Positions 47,508-56,868 of a stretch of 64,000 nt of DNA are shown piece by piece. A program made the position numbers and the translations under genes. Every line of letters starts with the position of its first letter. The first letter of the stretch is position 1. Source of the stretch: Leptothrix sp. (in: b-proteobacteria) (GTDB lineage Bacteria; Pseudomonadota; Gammaproteobacteria; Burkholderiales; Burkholderiaceae_C); contig PNKV01000012.1 in NCBI GenBank assembly GCA_013822685.1, positions 1-64,000 on the forward strand, given 5' to 3'. The notes below the pieces were generated by a model. That model ran no database searches. It was not told where the DNA came from and saw nothing but the letters and a program-made list of their open reading frames with translations.

Positions 47508-47804
47508 ATGCCATCAGCATCGAAGCCCAAAAAGACCGTCCGCATTGCCTCAGGCCGCAAGCGCGTTCGTCAAGACATCAAACTGAACGCCGCCAATTCG
47601 GCCCTGCGTTCGAAGTTCCGCACCGCCATCAAGGGCGTGCTCAAGGCTGTCAAGGCCGGCGACAAGGCCGTGGCCTCTGACGCTTTCAAGACTGCCCAAA
47701 GCGTGATTGATTCGATCGCCGACAAGGGTCTGTTCCACAAGAACAAGGCCGCTCGCCACAAGAGCCGCCTGTCGGCCAAGGTCAAGGCCCTGACCGCCGC
47801 CTGA
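47508..47804 (+). CDS. rpsT: 30S ribosomal protein S20
   Basis: A 98-residue very basic helical protein that binds 16S rRNA. It starts [20 protein letters not shown], a longer basic N-terminus than E. coli MANIKSAKKRA, and contains the family core [21 protein letters not shown] and [17 protein letters not shown]. The ATG at 47508 is the alignment start. It is a single-gene transcript flanked by its own promoter and a strong terminator. Confidence 0.96.
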   Translation: MPSASKPKKTVRIASGRKRVRQDIKLNAANSALRSKFRTAIKGVLKAVKAGDKAVASDAFKTAQSVIDSIADKGLFHKNKAARHKSRLSAKVKALTAA

Positions 47805-47855
47805 TCGACGGATCAGCCAACCGGGCTTCGGCCTCGGTTGTCAAAAAGGCCCGCA

Positions 47856-47882
47856 AAAAGGCCCGCTTCAAGCGGGCCTTTT
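47856..47882 (+). terminator. Rho-independent terminator of rpsT
   Basis: An 11-base stem AAAAGGCCCGC/GCGGGCCTTTT with a five-base loop, followed by GCTTTT, begins 52 bases after the rpsT stop. Confidence 0.88.
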
Positions 47883-47907
47883 GCTTTTGGCGCGCTGCTC
47901 ATGCCCT

Positions 47908-48306
47908 TCAAGGCAATGAACAGGCATCCGTCACTTGCAAATCGTTGTCACGGGCAAAGTTCATCACGAAATCCCAGGCCATGGGCTCCAGATCACGCAA
48001 GGCTTCGTTGACGATCACGCATTTGACGTCGCCAATCGATGTCGGCACGCAATAGGGCGAATAACCAATGTGGGCCGAACGGCCCATGTGGGCTGCCCCC
48101 GGCCTGAACGATGACATGGCCCCCGCCAGGCGCTCGGCCCAATCGCTGGGCCGAAAAGTCTTGCCTGATGTGGTCAGGCCCTGGATGAAAACCTCGCGAG
48201 GTTTGGAACTTCGGGGGGGAGTCAATGACACGTTGGGGCTTTCGATGGCGGCCGGTTTTGCCGGCGTGCTGCAAAGAGAGGTCGCGACTTCAAGGGTGGT
48301 ATCCAT
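47908..48306 (-). CDS. DUF3579 family protein
   Basis: A 132-residue soluble protein. The DUF3579 core (about 37-128) is recognised from REVFIQGLTTSGKTFRPSDW, GDVKCVIVNEALRDLEPMAW and NFARDNDLQV. The first 35 residues are Ser/Pro-rich and unconserved. It lies next to the arginine genes on the opposite strand, a frequent arrangement in Burkholderiales; its function is unknown. The much longer open frame upstream is a shadow of argD. Confidence 0.8.
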   Translation of the reverse strand: MDTTLEVATSLCSTPAKPAAIESPNVSLTPPRSSKPREVFIQGLTTSGKTFRPSDWAERLAGAMSSFRPGAAHMGRSAHIGYSPYCVPTSIGDVKCVIVNEALRDLEPMAWDFVMNFARDNDLQVTDACSLP

Positions 48307-48489
48307 CGGCAACAGCCCCACATTGTCGATCACAAGACTGGTGCGTCGCAACATTGATGCCAGTAACCCCGTGCATTGGGGGCGCAAACACAACGATCCC
48401 GAGGGTGCGCCGAAGCCGTGCCTTTTCCTTAGAATGCCCGTAGCGCGGTATTGCCACTGCGCTTTTTCTTTTTTGCGAGAAACCAAGCC

Positions 48490-49692
48490 ATGAACGCCCC
48501 TGTGACGATGCCCCATGTGATGCCCACTTATGGACGCCTGCCGATTGCCTTGTCGCACGGCCAGGGCACCCGAGTCTGGGACACCGATGGCCGCGAATAC
48601 CTGGACGCGCTGGCTGGCATCGCCGTGAACACGCTGGGCCACAACCACGCCAAGCTGGTGCCTGCCCTGCAAGACCAACTCACCAAACTGATCCACAGCT
48701 GCAACTACTACCAGGTGCCGCTGCAGGAAGAGTTGGCGCGCCTGCTGGTCGAGCGCTCGGGCCTGACCAATGTGTTCTTCTGCAACTCGGGCCTGGAGGC
48801 CAATGAGGCCGCGCTCAAGATTGCGCGCAAGTTCGGCCACGAAAAGGGCATCGACAAGCCCGAAGTGATTGTTTATGAGAAGGCCTTCCATGGCCGCTCG
48901 ATCGCCACGCTGTCGGCCACGGGCAACCCCAAGGTCTGGGCTGGGTTTGAACCCCTGGTCGAAGGCTTTGTGCGCGTGCCATTGAATGATGTCGCGGCTT
49001 TGAACGAAGTGGCCGAGACGCGCCCCAATGTGGTCGCCGTGTTCCTGGAAGTGATCCAGGGAGAAGGCGGCGTGAACCCCGCCCGCAATGATTACCTGCA
49101 GGCGGTGCGCAAGCTGTGCGACGAGCGCGGCTGGTTGCTCATGCTCGATGAAGTGCAATGCGGCATCGGCCGCACCGGCAAGTGGTTTGCGCACCAATGG
49201 GCGGGCATCCAACCGGATGTGATGCCGCTGGCCAAGGGCCTGGGCTCGGGCGTGCCGATCGGTGCGGTGGTGTGCGGCCCCAAGGCGGCCCATGTGCTGC
49301 AGCCAGGCAACCACGGCACCACCTTTGGCGGCAACCCGCTGGCCATGCGCGCCGGTGTCGAGACCTTCAAGATCATGGAAGAAGACGGGCTGCTGGCCAA
49401 TGCCGACCGCGTGGGCGCTCACCTCAGGTCTGCGCTGACGCGCGAGTTGGGCGAGCTGAAAGGCGTGGCCGAGATCCGCGGCCAGGGCCTGATGATCGGC
49501 ATCGAGCTGGACCGCCCTTGCGGCGTGCTGCTGAACCGCGCCATGGAAGCCGGCTTGCTGCTGAGCGTGACCGCCGACAAGGTGATCCGCTTGCTGCCCG
49601 CCCTGATCCTGACCACGGAAGAGGCCGACCAGATCGTCGCCTTGCTGGTGCCGCTGGTCAAACAGTTCCTGAACGAAACCAACGCGGCCTGA
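48490..49692 (+). CDS. argD: Acetylornithine aminotransferase ArgD
   Basis: A 400-residue class III PLP aminotransferase that converts N-acetylglutamate semialdehyde to N-acetylornithine, and often also acts in lysine synthesis. PLP-lysine Lys249 lies in MPLAKGLGSG; FFCNSGLEANEAALK, KAFHGRS and MLDEVQCGIGRTG are intact. ATG 48490 is preceded by GAGAAA. argF starts two bases after its stop, so the two arginine genes form an operon. Confidence 0.94.
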   Translation: MNAPVTMPHVMPTYGRLPIALSHGQGTRVWDTDGREYLDALAGIAVNTLGHNHAKLVPALQDQLTKLIHSCNYYQVPLQEELARLLVERSGLTNVFFCNSGLEANEAALKIARKFGHEKGIDKPEVIVYEKAFHGRSIATLSATGNPKVWAGFEPLVEGFVRVPLNDVAALNEVAETRPNVVAVFLEVIQGEGGVNPARNDYLQAVRKLCDERGWLLMLDEVQCGIGRTGKWFAHQWAGIQPDVMPLAKGLGSGVPIGAVVCGPKAAHVLQPGNHGTTFGGNPLAMRAGVETFKIMEEDGLLANADRVGAHLRSALTRELGELKGVAEIRGQGLMIGIELDRPCGVLLNRAMEAGLLLSVTADKVIRLLPALILTTEEADQIVALLVPLVKQFLNETNAA

Positions 49693-49694
49693 GC

Positions 49695-50627
49695 ATGAAA
49701 CCCGGATCCAGCCTGATCAAGCACTACCTGCAGTTCAAGGACCTCCGCGCCGAGGAGTACGCCTACCTGTTCGAACGCGCGGGCCTGATCAAGCGCCGCT
49801 TCAAGAACTACGAAAAGTACCAGCCGCTGGCCGACCGCACCCTGGCCATGATCTTCGAGAAGGCCAGCACCCGCACGCGCGTGAGCTTTGAAGCGGGCAT
49901 GTACCAGATGGGCGGCTCGGTGGTGCACCTGACCACCGATGGCAGCCAGTTGGGCCGCAGCGAGCCCATCGAGGACAGCGCCAAGGTTATCTCGCGCATG
50001 GTCGACATCGTGATGATCCGCACCTACGAGCAATCCAAGCTGGTGAAGTTCGCGGCCAACTCGCGCGTGCCGGTCATCAACGGGCTGACCAACGAGTACC
50101 ACCCCTGCCAGATCCTGGCCGACATCTTCACCTACATCGAGCACCGCGGTTCGATCCAGGGCAAGGTGGTGGCCTGGGTGGGCGATGGCAACAACATGGC
50201 CAACACCTGGCTGCAGGCGGCCGAGATTTTGGGCTTCACGGTGCACGTGAGCACGCCCAGCGGTTATGAGATCGACCCGGTCGTGGCGGGCATCAACAAC
50301 ACAGCCTGCTACAAGGTCTTCAAAGACCCGATGGACGCTTGCCGAGGCGCGTCACTGGTCACCACCGACGTGTGGACCAGCATGGGCTTCGAAGCCGAGA
50401 ACGAAGAGCGCCGCCTGGCCTTTGCCGATTGGTGTGTCGACGAAGAGATGATGGGCGTGGCCCAGCCCGATGCCCTGTTCATGCACTGCCTGCCCGCCCA
50501 CCGTGGCGAAGAGGTTGCCGCCGAGGTGATCGACGGCCCGCAGTCCGTGGTGTGGGACGAGGCCGAGAACCGGCTTCACGTGCAGAAGGTGCTCATGGAG
50601 TACCTGCTGCTGGGCCGCATTGGCTGA
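49695..50627 (+). CDS. argF: Ornithine carbamoyltransferase ArgF
   Basis: A 310-residue enzyme forming citrulline from ornithine and carbamoyl phosphate. The carbamoyl-phosphate loop STRTR is at residues 58-62. HPCQ (NEYHPCQILAD), the ornithine-site DVWTSMG and FMHCLPAHRGEE are all present. Length is typical for the anabolic enzyme. It ends 17 bases before the convergent chemoreceptor gene. Confidence 0.97.
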   Translation: MKPGSSLIKHYLQFKDLRAEEYAYLFERAGLIKRRFKNYEKYQPLADRTLAMIFEKASTRTRVSFEAGMYQMGGSVVHLTTDGSQLGRSEPIEDSAKVISRMVDIVMIRTYEQSKLVKFAANSRVPVINGLTNEYHPCQILADIFTYIEHRGSIQGKVVAWVGDGNNMANTWLQAAEILGFTVHVSTPSGYEIDPVVAGINNTACYKVFKDPMDACRGASLVTTDVWTSMGFEAENEERRLAFADWCVDEEMMGVAQPDALFMHCLPAHRGEEVAAEVIDGPQSVVWDEAENRLHVQKVLMEYLLLGRIG

Positions 50628-50644
50628 CCCAGGCTGAAGAACGC

Positions 50645-52075
50645 TCAGCGCTGAAGCGAGGCGGGCACGCGGAACACCCCCATCGCGTGCGACAGCTCAT
50701 CGGCCTGGCGGCTCAGGCTCTCCGCGGCGGCGGCGGTTTGTTCCACCAAGGCGGCATTGTGTTGCGTGGCCTGGTCCATGCGGCCAATGGCCTGGTTGAT
50801 CTGGCCGATGCCATCGTTCTGCTCCGAGCTGGAGACCGCGATCAAGCCCACCAGCTCGGTCACGCGGCGCACCTGGCCCACCAGCTCGCTCATGGTCTGG
50901 CCCGCGCTGTCGACCTGCGTTGAGCCGGCCTCGACCTGGTCCACGCTGCTGCCAATCAATTGCTTGATTTCCTTGGCAGCTTCGGCGCTGCGCTGAGCCA
51001 GCATGCGCACTTCAGAGGCCACCACTGCAAAGCCGCGACCTTGTTCGCCAGCCCGGGCGGCTTCGACCGCCGCGTTCAGCGCCAGGATGTTGGTTTGAAA
51101 GGCAATGCCATCGATCACGCCAATGATGTCGGTGATCTTGCGGCTGGATTGCTGGATGTCGCTCATGGTGGTGACCACGCGGCTCACCGACTCGCCGCCC
51201 GCCAAGGCGAATTGCGATGCGGTGCCCGCCAGCTGATTGGCTTGCTGCGCGTTGGTCGAGGTGGACCTGATGGTGCTGACGATCATCTCGACCGAGGCCG
51301 CGGTTTCTTCAATGTTGGCGGCCGCCTGCTCGGTGCGCTGGCTCAGCGACTGGTTGCCGGCCGATATCTCGTCGGAGGCCACACGCACGGACTCAGCGGC
51401 CTGGCGCACCTGGTTGATCGACTGGGCGATGTGGCGCAGGGCGTCCAGCAGCCGCATGGTGCGCTGGTCGTCAGAGCGGGTATCGGCCACCGACAAATCC
51501 ACGCTGCCATCGTCCGCTTGCAAGCGGTCCACGATGGCCATCAGCTCCTGCGCGGTGGCGAAGTCTTTGCGGGCCTGGGCGGCGAGGAACAGCAGCACCG
51601 CCGTTTCAGCCACGACATACAGCGCATGCTCCACCACTTTGCCAAAACCCGGCTCGGTGAAACAGAGGGGGCCCCAGGCCCAGGTTTGAAGCTGGTTGAA
51701 CAAGACGTGGTGCACCGCGATCGTGGTGGCCCCCACCAGGATGGGCACGGCTTTGCGGTAGGTGACCAGGCAGGCCATGAACGCAAACACGGCAAAGTGC
51801 GCCTCGTTGTGGCCACGCGCCACGTGGATCATCAGGCCAACCATGGCCATGCCCAAGGCGGGCAAAAGCCATTGGCTGAGCGGCCCGCCGCGCGAACTGG
51901 TGCTCACCAGCAAGGCCGCGATCATGATCGGCACACCGGCGGCCAGGGCCAGACCGATGCCGTTGTAAACGCCGCCATAAATCAAGGCGCCGAGCAGCGT
52001 CGCGGCCATGGCCGAGAGCACGACGAAGTCCTGCGCCTGGATCTTCCAAATAGAACGAGGAGTGTCTTGTCTCAT
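50645..52075 (-). CDS. Methyl-accepting chemotaxis protein with multi-TM His-rich sensor
   Basis: A 476-residue chemoreceptor. The N-terminal 165 residues hold five to six membrane segments, in place of the usual two TMs flanking a periplasmic domain, with several intramembrane or loop histidines ([22 protein letters not shown]). The signalling domain (about 215-460) has the conserved hairpin tip [20 protein letters not shown] at 333-352. There is no clear HAMP and no C-terminal CheR-tethering pentapeptide. It is the last gene of the flagellar block, 61 bases after the soluble receptor gene. A membrane-sensed cue such as redox state, or a bound metal or haem, is possible. Confidence 0.88.
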   Translation of the reverse strand: MRQDTPRSIWKIQAQDFVVLSAMAATLLGALIYGGVYNGIGLALAAGVPIMIAALLVSTSSRGGPLSQWLLPALGMAMVGLMIHVARGHNEAHFAVFAFMACLVTYRKAVPILVGATTIAVHHVLFNQLQTWAWGPLCFTEPGFGKVVEHALYVVAETAVLLFLAAQARKDFATAQELMAIVDRLQADDGSVDLSVADTRSDDQRTMRLLDALRHIAQSINQVRQAAESVRVASDEISAGNQSLSQRTEQAAANIEETAASVEMIVSTIRSTSTNAQQANQLAGTASQFALAGGESVSRVVTTMSDIQQSSRKITDIIGVIDGIAFQTNILALNAAVEAARAGEQGRGFAVVASEVRMLAQRSAEAAKEIKQLIGSSVDQVEAGSTQVDSAGQTMSELVGQVRRVTELVGLIAVSSSEQNDGIGQINQAIGRMDQATQHNAALVEQTAAAAESLSRQADELSHAMGVFRVPASLQR

Positions 52076-52136
52076 GGTCTGACTTGATGGGAAAGTCTCA
52101 GTATTTCGGCCAAAAGTCCGAATACTTGAGAAATGC

Positions 52137-53519
52137 TCAGAATTTGTAGGCCAGGCGCAGCCCGCCCCAATGGCGGCCTTGCACGATGATGGGCGCCGAG
52201 GCCTCTTTCAGCAGCACGAAGTGGCCGCCGCCCATGTCGCGCCGATAGGTCTGCAACAGGAATGGGCGCTGGTTGCGCGCCGAGGCCAGACCAGTGCGGT
52301 CATTGAAGACGCGGCGCCAGCGCGAATTGGCCGTGTTCCACACCACATCGCCCGCGCGTTGCGTCTGGCAGTACTTCTTGTTGTGGGTGGAGATGTAGCC
52401 GTTGCGGTCGGCCGAGATGCAAAACACGATCTCGGGCAAGGCGGTCAGCGCCGCTTCCTGGATGGCCGGGAAGCTGGCGTCGGTGACCGCGTTGAACTTG
52501 GTTTGATGCTGCTGCGGCTGGCTGCCCTGGATGGGGCGGTAGTGCTCGTCGAACAAATCGGCCAGACTGATCTTGCCGTTGGACACGGCCGCCTCCAATA
52601 CCTGCGCGATCTGGCTGGCCACGCTTTGGGCCAGCTCGATGTAAGGCGTGTCGGCGGTGCGGACACCGCTACCCGCGATCAACTCCATCAGGCGCTCCGA
52701 CACGCCCAGCACGGCTTCGCTGCGCTTCATGGCGGTGTTCAGCGCCGTGTGCGTGCGCTTGATTTGCGCGCCCATCTGCGACACCTGCTGGTTCACACCA
52801 TCCGACAGCCCACGGCTTTGGTCCGCGGCCTCGGTGATGTGCAGCACGCCTGTCTCGACTTGCGTCAAGGCCTGGTGAAACGTGACGCGCTGGGTGCGGC
52901 CATCGCTGGATTTGGCCGCCTCATCCCGCGACAGCAACTCGCGTGACAAGGCCTGGATGCGGTCGTCCAGTTGGCTGACCGTGCTCATGATGGTTTTGGA
53001 GGTGGCTTCCACCTGGGTCGCCAAGTCCTTGACGGCATCGGCCACCACAGAGAACCCACGGCCCGCTTCGCCCGCGCGCTTGGCTTCGACCGAAGCGTTG
53101 AAGGCCACCAGCCGGGTCTGCAAAGCGACCTGGGTGATGTCGCGCGCGGCAGAGGCCACCTGCTTGAGTGTGTCGACCACCTGGGACACCTCGTGCCCCA
53201 CGTGCTCCACGCTTTGGCGGGCTTGCGCCACCGAGGCCAGGCTCTGGTGGCTGGTGTCCTGGATGCGGTGCTGGGCTTGGCCGATGTCTTTCAACTGGCC
53301 GGCCAGCACGGTGAAGCCTTCTTCCTGCTGCAAAGCCACGGCAGAGGAATCCTCCAGCGTGCCGCGCAGTTCGGCGGCTTCGTGGCCCAGGCCATCGGTG
53401 TCTTGCTGGAGCTTCTGCGCCAGCATGTGCGCATCGGATTGAGGTTTCTGCGCCGAATCATTCAATGCGGACGGGGTTGCCGGCGGTGCAACCTGGTCCT
53501 TGCGCTTGAAACCCCACAC
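52137..53519 (-). CDS. Soluble chemoreceptor with C-terminal sensor domain
   Basis: A 460-residue cytoplasmic receptor with no membrane segments. The signalling domain is N-terminal (about 60-260), with the tip [20 protein letters not shown] at 141-160. The sensory part is C-terminal (about 290-460) and resembles a PAS/Cache-like fold ([47 protein letters not shown]). This reversed order is seen in some betaproteobacterial receptors. It starts 4 bases after the fliA stop, so it is probably co-transcribed with the flagellar sigma factor. Confidence 0.88.
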   Translation of the reverse strand: MWGFKRKDQVAPPATPSALNDSAQKPQSDAHMLAQKLQQDTDGLGHEAAELRGTLEDSSAVALQQEEGFTVLAGQLKDIGQAQHRIQDTSHQSLASVAQARQSVEHVGHEVSQVVDTLKQVASAARDITQVALQTRLVAFNASVEAKRAGEAGRGFSVVADAVKDLATQVEATSKTIMSTVSQLDDRIQALSRELLSRDEAAKSSDGRTQRVTFHQALTQVETGVLHITEAADQSRGLSDGVNQQVSQMGAQIKRTHTALNTAMKRSEAVLGVSERLMELIAGSGVRTADTPYIELAQSVASQIAQVLEAAVSNGKISLADLFDEHYRPIQGSQPQQHQTKFNAVTDASFPAIQEAALTALPEIVFCISADRNGYISTHNKKYCQTQRAGDVVWNTANSRWRRVFNDRTGLASARNQRPFLLQTYRRDMGGGHFVLLKEASAPIIVQGRHWGGLRLAYKF

Positions 53520-53523
53520 GTGA

Positions 53524-54237
53524 TCACCACTCTCTCAATTTGACCCTCAGCCGGGCGATGGACTGGCTGTGCAATTGGCAGACCCGCGACTCGGTCACGC
53601 CCAGCACGGCGGCGATTTCCTTGAGGTTCATGTCTTGCTCGTAATACATGCTCATCACGAACTGCTCACGCTCTGGCAGGTTCTTGATGGCCTCGACCAG
53701 GGCCGAGCGCATGCGGTGGTCCGCCAACAGGGCCAGCGGGTCGTTGCCTTCATCGGTCACGTGGCGGTCAAGGTAGTCGTTGTCGCCATCCTCGCCGCTC
53801 ATGTCTTCCAGGTGGATGAGCTGGGTGCCACGCACCTTGCCCAGCATCTCCTGGTAGTCCACCAGCGACATGTCCATTTCCTTGGCGATTTCGCTTTCCT
53901 GCGGCGCGCGGCCCAGACGCTGCTCCAGGCGGTGCACGGCACCTTCGATGTCGCGCTGCTGTTTGCGGGTGCCGCGGCTCATCCAGTCGGCGCCGCGCAG
54001 CTCATCGAGCATGGCGCCGCGGATGCGCTGGGTGGCGAAGGTTTCGAACTGCACGCCCTGCCCTGCATCAAAGCGGGTCAAGGCGTCGCTCAGGCCGATC
54101 ATGCCAACCTGGATCAGGTCATCGATCTCGACGTTGGCCGGCAACTTGGCAATCATCTGGTGGGCCAGACGCCGCACCAGCGAGCTGTATTGCTTGAGCT
54201 GGGCGTCCATATCGAGGCGGCCTTTGGCGGTGTACAT
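53524..54237 (-). CDS. fliA: Flagellar sigma factor FliA (sigma-28)
   Basis: A 237-residue sigma factor for late flagellar genes. Region 2 includes VEIDDLIQVGMIGLSDALTRFD and FATQRIRGAMLDELRGADW. Region 3 is around residues 90-150, and region 4 has REQFVMSMYYEQDMNLKEIAAVLGVTE and RVCQLHSQSIARLR. The start at 54237 (MYTAKGR) is chosen because GGAG lies 6 bases upstream and relatives begin this way; ATGs at 54249 and 54255 would overlap the preceding gene. Confidence 0.95.
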   Translation of the reverse strand: MYTAKGRLDMDAQLKQYSSLVRRLAHQMIAKLPANVEIDDLIQVGMIGLSDALTRFDAGQGVQFETFATQRIRGAMLDELRGADWMSRGTRKQQRDIEGAVHRLEQRLGRAPQESEIAKEMDMSLVDYQEMLGKVRGTQLIHLEDMSGEDGDNDYLDRHVTDEGNDPLALLADHRMRSALVEAIKNLPEREQFVMSMYYEQDMNLKEIAAVLGVTESRVCQLHSQSIARLRVKLREW

Positions 54238-54254
54238 GCGCTGCTCCATGAACA

Positions 54255-55082
54255 TCAATTGAGTACGGGGGCCATGCGCGAAGGCAAGGCAGACCCTGGT
54301 GAGACCAAATGGTCGAATGCGGCATCACCCAAGGTGAGCGGCAAGGCACACTGCAAAAGTCCGGCGGCCAGTTCCATGAACCGGGGGCTGGGGTCATGAC
54401 TGGCGGGCTCGTGGGGATTGATGCGCAGCCAGTCGCGTTGCGCAGCACCAAGGAAGTTGTCAGCGCACTGGCCCAGGCGCTCGGCCACGGCATCAGCCTG
54501 GTCCGAGTGGGGGGGCGCGCAGACCAGCAGGTCGTAGGCCAACCACGGGCCCCGCTGGCTCATGATCTTGACGGCGGCATAAGCCTGCTTGAGGCCTTCG
54601 GCCACGTCGTTGGTGAACACCAGCGGGCGCAGGTTGCCGTGTCGGGCGCGCTCGCCGAAGATGCGTACCAACTCACTGGCAGAGGCATGCACCAGCACCA
54701 CATCGCATTGCGGTGCCGCATCGGCCAGGGCATGCAGCAAGCTGCCACACGAGCCCCGCGCATCGGCATGCCGCAGCGGCAGGCCACGGGCGGCCAGGTA
54801 GCTCACCTGCTTGGACAAAGGCTCGATGCCTTCACTCAAATCAAATTCGGCCAATTCGCTGGGCGCCCGGGCTTGGTCGCCGGCGTCCACCACCAGGGTG
54901 TGCAGGCCAAAGCTGGCGTAGGCAGCGCACAGGCGCTCCAGCACCACCCCGCCACACACGGCGCCCGCGTTGGCCACCACGGGCACGAAACGCAGCACGC
55001 GCGAAGCGAACATCTGGCGCAAACCCTGGGCCTGGTCGGCCGGCGGGCTGGCAGCGTAGGTTTGAGGCGAAAAACTGGTCAT
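54255..55082 (-). CDS. FlhG/FleN-like protein with degenerate P-loop
   Basis: A 275-residue protein in the flhF-fliA gap where flhG (fleN, ylxH) normally lies. Residues 16-22 read DQAQGLR, the N-terminal FlhF-activating motif DQAxxLR. The MinD-like fold is recognisable (LHTLVVDAG at 60-68, CDVVLVHAS). Where FlhG has the deviant Walker A KGGxGKT, this protein has ANAGAVCGG (37-45), without the catalytic or phosphate-contact lysines. It should therefore not bind or hydrolyse ATP normally, nor dimerise in the usual way, yet could still stimulate FlhF GTPase. The frame is intact and tightly packed between flhF and fliA. Confidence 0.75.
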   Translation of the reverse strand: MTSFSPQTYAASPPADQAQGLRQMFASRVLRFVPVVANAGAVCGGVVLERLCAAYASFGLHTLVVDAGDQARAPSELAEFDLSEGIEPLSKQVSYLAARGLPLRHADARGSCGSLLHALADAAPQCDVVLVHASASELVRIFGERARHGNLRPLVFTNDVAEGLKQAYAAVKIMSQRGPWLAYDLLVCAPPHSDQADAVAERLGQCADNFLGAAQRDWLRINPHEPASHDPSPRFMELAAGLLQCALPLTLGDAAFDHLVSPGSALPSRMAPVLN

Positions 55083-55095
55083 GGGCAGCGACAGG

Positions 55096-56868
55096 TCAAA
55101 GCGCGGACGGAGAGGCCGTGACGTCGGTCATGGCAGGGGTCGAGAACACCAGGCTGACTTCATTCGGGTCCAGGCGGTACGCGGGATTGAGGCTGGCGCG
55201 CAGAGCGCGGTGCACCAAAGCCTGCGATGACAGTCTGTGCCAATCTTCTGGCACGCGTTGGCCGTTGGCGACGCCCAGCACCTTGGATTTGTGACGGATT
55301 AACGCATCCAGCGCCGGACCGAGCTTCACGGCTTCGTCCAGCTTGGACAGGATGACCCCCGCGCAGGCATTGACCTGGTAAGAGGCCATCACGTCTTCAA
55401 TCGCATCGCCTTGCGACGAGGCGTTGATGACCAGCACTTTGCGGATGCTGGGATGGGCCAGCATGTCGAGCAGGTCCTTGGTGCGGCCATCGCGCTGGGC
55501 CATGCCGGCCGTGTCGATGAGCACCATCTTTTTGCCCGACAGCAACTCGAGCAGGTCTTCCAACGCGGCGCGGTCGTGGGCCATGTGCACGGGCACACCC
55601 AGGATGCGGCCATAGGCGCGCAGTTGGTCGTGGGCCCCGACGCGGTAGGCGTCCAGTGTGATCAGGCCCAGGTTCTGCGCGCCATGCTTGGCGGCGAACA
55701 TGGCGGCCAGCTTGGCGGTCGATGTGGTCTTGCCCACGCCGGTCGAGCCGATCAGGGCGAAGATGCCACCCTGGTCTTCGATGGCCAGTTCCTTGTCGGC
55801 GGTGTTCAGGTTGCGTTGCAGCACCTGGGCGGCCCACACGTTTTCGTCTTGAGCGCCAGAGCTGACTTCAGCAGGCATGGCGTCCAGCATCTTGCGGATC
55901 AGCACAGCCGAGAAGCCACCGTCTAACAGCTTTTGGGCCAGGCCGGCCTGGGCGGGCGTGCGGCGCAGTTTTTCGATGAAGGCGATGGTTTCAAACCGCT
56001 CTTTCATCATGGCCCGCATGGCGCGCAGCTCATTGAGCATCGAGGCGTTGGCATCTTGCGAGGCCTTCAGCGCGGCCATGGTGGCGGCGTCGGGGCGCGA
56101 GCTGTCGGCCGAGGCAGCGCTGCGGCCGGTCACCGATTTGAGCGTCAGCTCGGCAGGGTCGCTGGCGGGGCGAACGGCCTTGGCGGGTGCCTGGCGCTGG
56201 GGTTCTTCACGCGATTCGGCGCGCAGCGGCAGCACCTGGGCCACGTGGCCCGTGTCTTGAGGCGCGGTGCGAACGGCTTGCACCGGTCGTGCGGCGGGTT
56301 GAACGGCGGCAGGGGGTGAAGACAACCAAGCCTCCAGGCCGGCCGACAGATCAACGTTGGCGTTGGGCTGCACAGGCTGCTGGGGCTTGACATTGCCCAG
56401 GCGCTGCGAGAGCTGGTCCTCCGGGGTGCCGGCCAGCGCGGGTTCGGTGCGGGCAGCCTTCAGGGCCACCTGGCGGCGCTTGAGCATGCGTTCGCGCACA
56501 TAGTCCTGGAAGGACAAGGTGCTCATGGCCAGTTGCTTGACGTCGTCCTGCACCGTAGAGGCCAGGTTGGACATCGCCGAGCGGGCCTGCGATTGCGCAG
56601 CCACAGGGGCCAATTCGGCCTTCTTCGCAGGTGCGCTGGCTTGCGGTGTGACAGCAGCTTGCGAACGGGCGGCGGGCGCACGCTCTTCACGCTCTGCGGG
56701 CGGGTATGAATCCATGGAGGGCACGCTGTCAGCGGCCATGGCCAGCACCTCGATGCCACCTTCAGGAGCGGGCTTGGTCGACAACACGACAGCGTCGTTG
56801 CCAAACTCGAGCTTGACCTTTTGCATGGCCTCGCGTGAGGTGCGTCCAATAAAGCGTTTGACGTTCAT
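55096..56868 (-). CDS. flhF: Flagellar SRP-type GTPase FlhF
   Basis: A 590-residue GTPase that positions the flagellum and recruits early basal-body parts. The basic N-terminal B domain begins MNVKRFIGRTSREAMQKVK. It is followed by a long Ala/Pro/Gln-rich linker (about 50-265), an N-domain (270-360) and the G domain with Walker A GSTGVGKTT (373-381), DAYRVGAHDQLRAYG and DTAGMAQRD. The linker makes it longer than typical FlhF (about 430-500 residues). The ATG overlaps the flhA stop by four bases. Confidence 0.95.
   Translation of the reverse strand: MNVKRFIGRTSREAMQKVKLEFGNDAVVLSTKPAPEGGIEVLAMAADSVPSMDSYPPAEREERAPAARSQAAVTPQASAPAKKAELAPVAAQSQARSAMSNLASTVQDDVKQLAMSTLSFQDYVRERMLKRRQVALKAARTEPALAGTPEDQLSQRLGNVKPQQPVQPNANVDLSAGLEAWLSSPPAAVQPAARPVQAVRTAPQDTGHVAQVLPLRAESREEPQRQAPAKAVRPASDPAELTLKSVTGRSAASADSSRPDAATMAALKASQDANASMLNELRAMRAMMKERFETIAFIEKLRRTPAQAGLAQKLLDGGFSAVLIRKMLDAMPAEVSSGAQDENVWAAQVLQRNLNTADKELAIEDQGGIFALIGSTGVGKTTSTAKLAAMFAAKHGAQNLGLITLDAYRVGAHDQLRAYGRILGVPVHMAHDRAALEDLLELLSGKKMVLIDTAGMAQRDGRTKDLLDMLAHPSIRKVLVINASSQGDAIEDVMASYQVNACAGVILSKLDEAVKLGPALDALIRHKSKVLGVANGQRVPEDWHRLSSQALVHRALRASLNPAYRLDPNEVSLVFSTPAMTDVTASPSAL

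Noticed and set aside
49158-49694. Upstream extension of the argF frame into argD
   Set aside because: The ornithine carbamoyltransferase core starts at MKPGSSLIKHYL (49695), two bases after the argD stop; the extension is argD in another frame.
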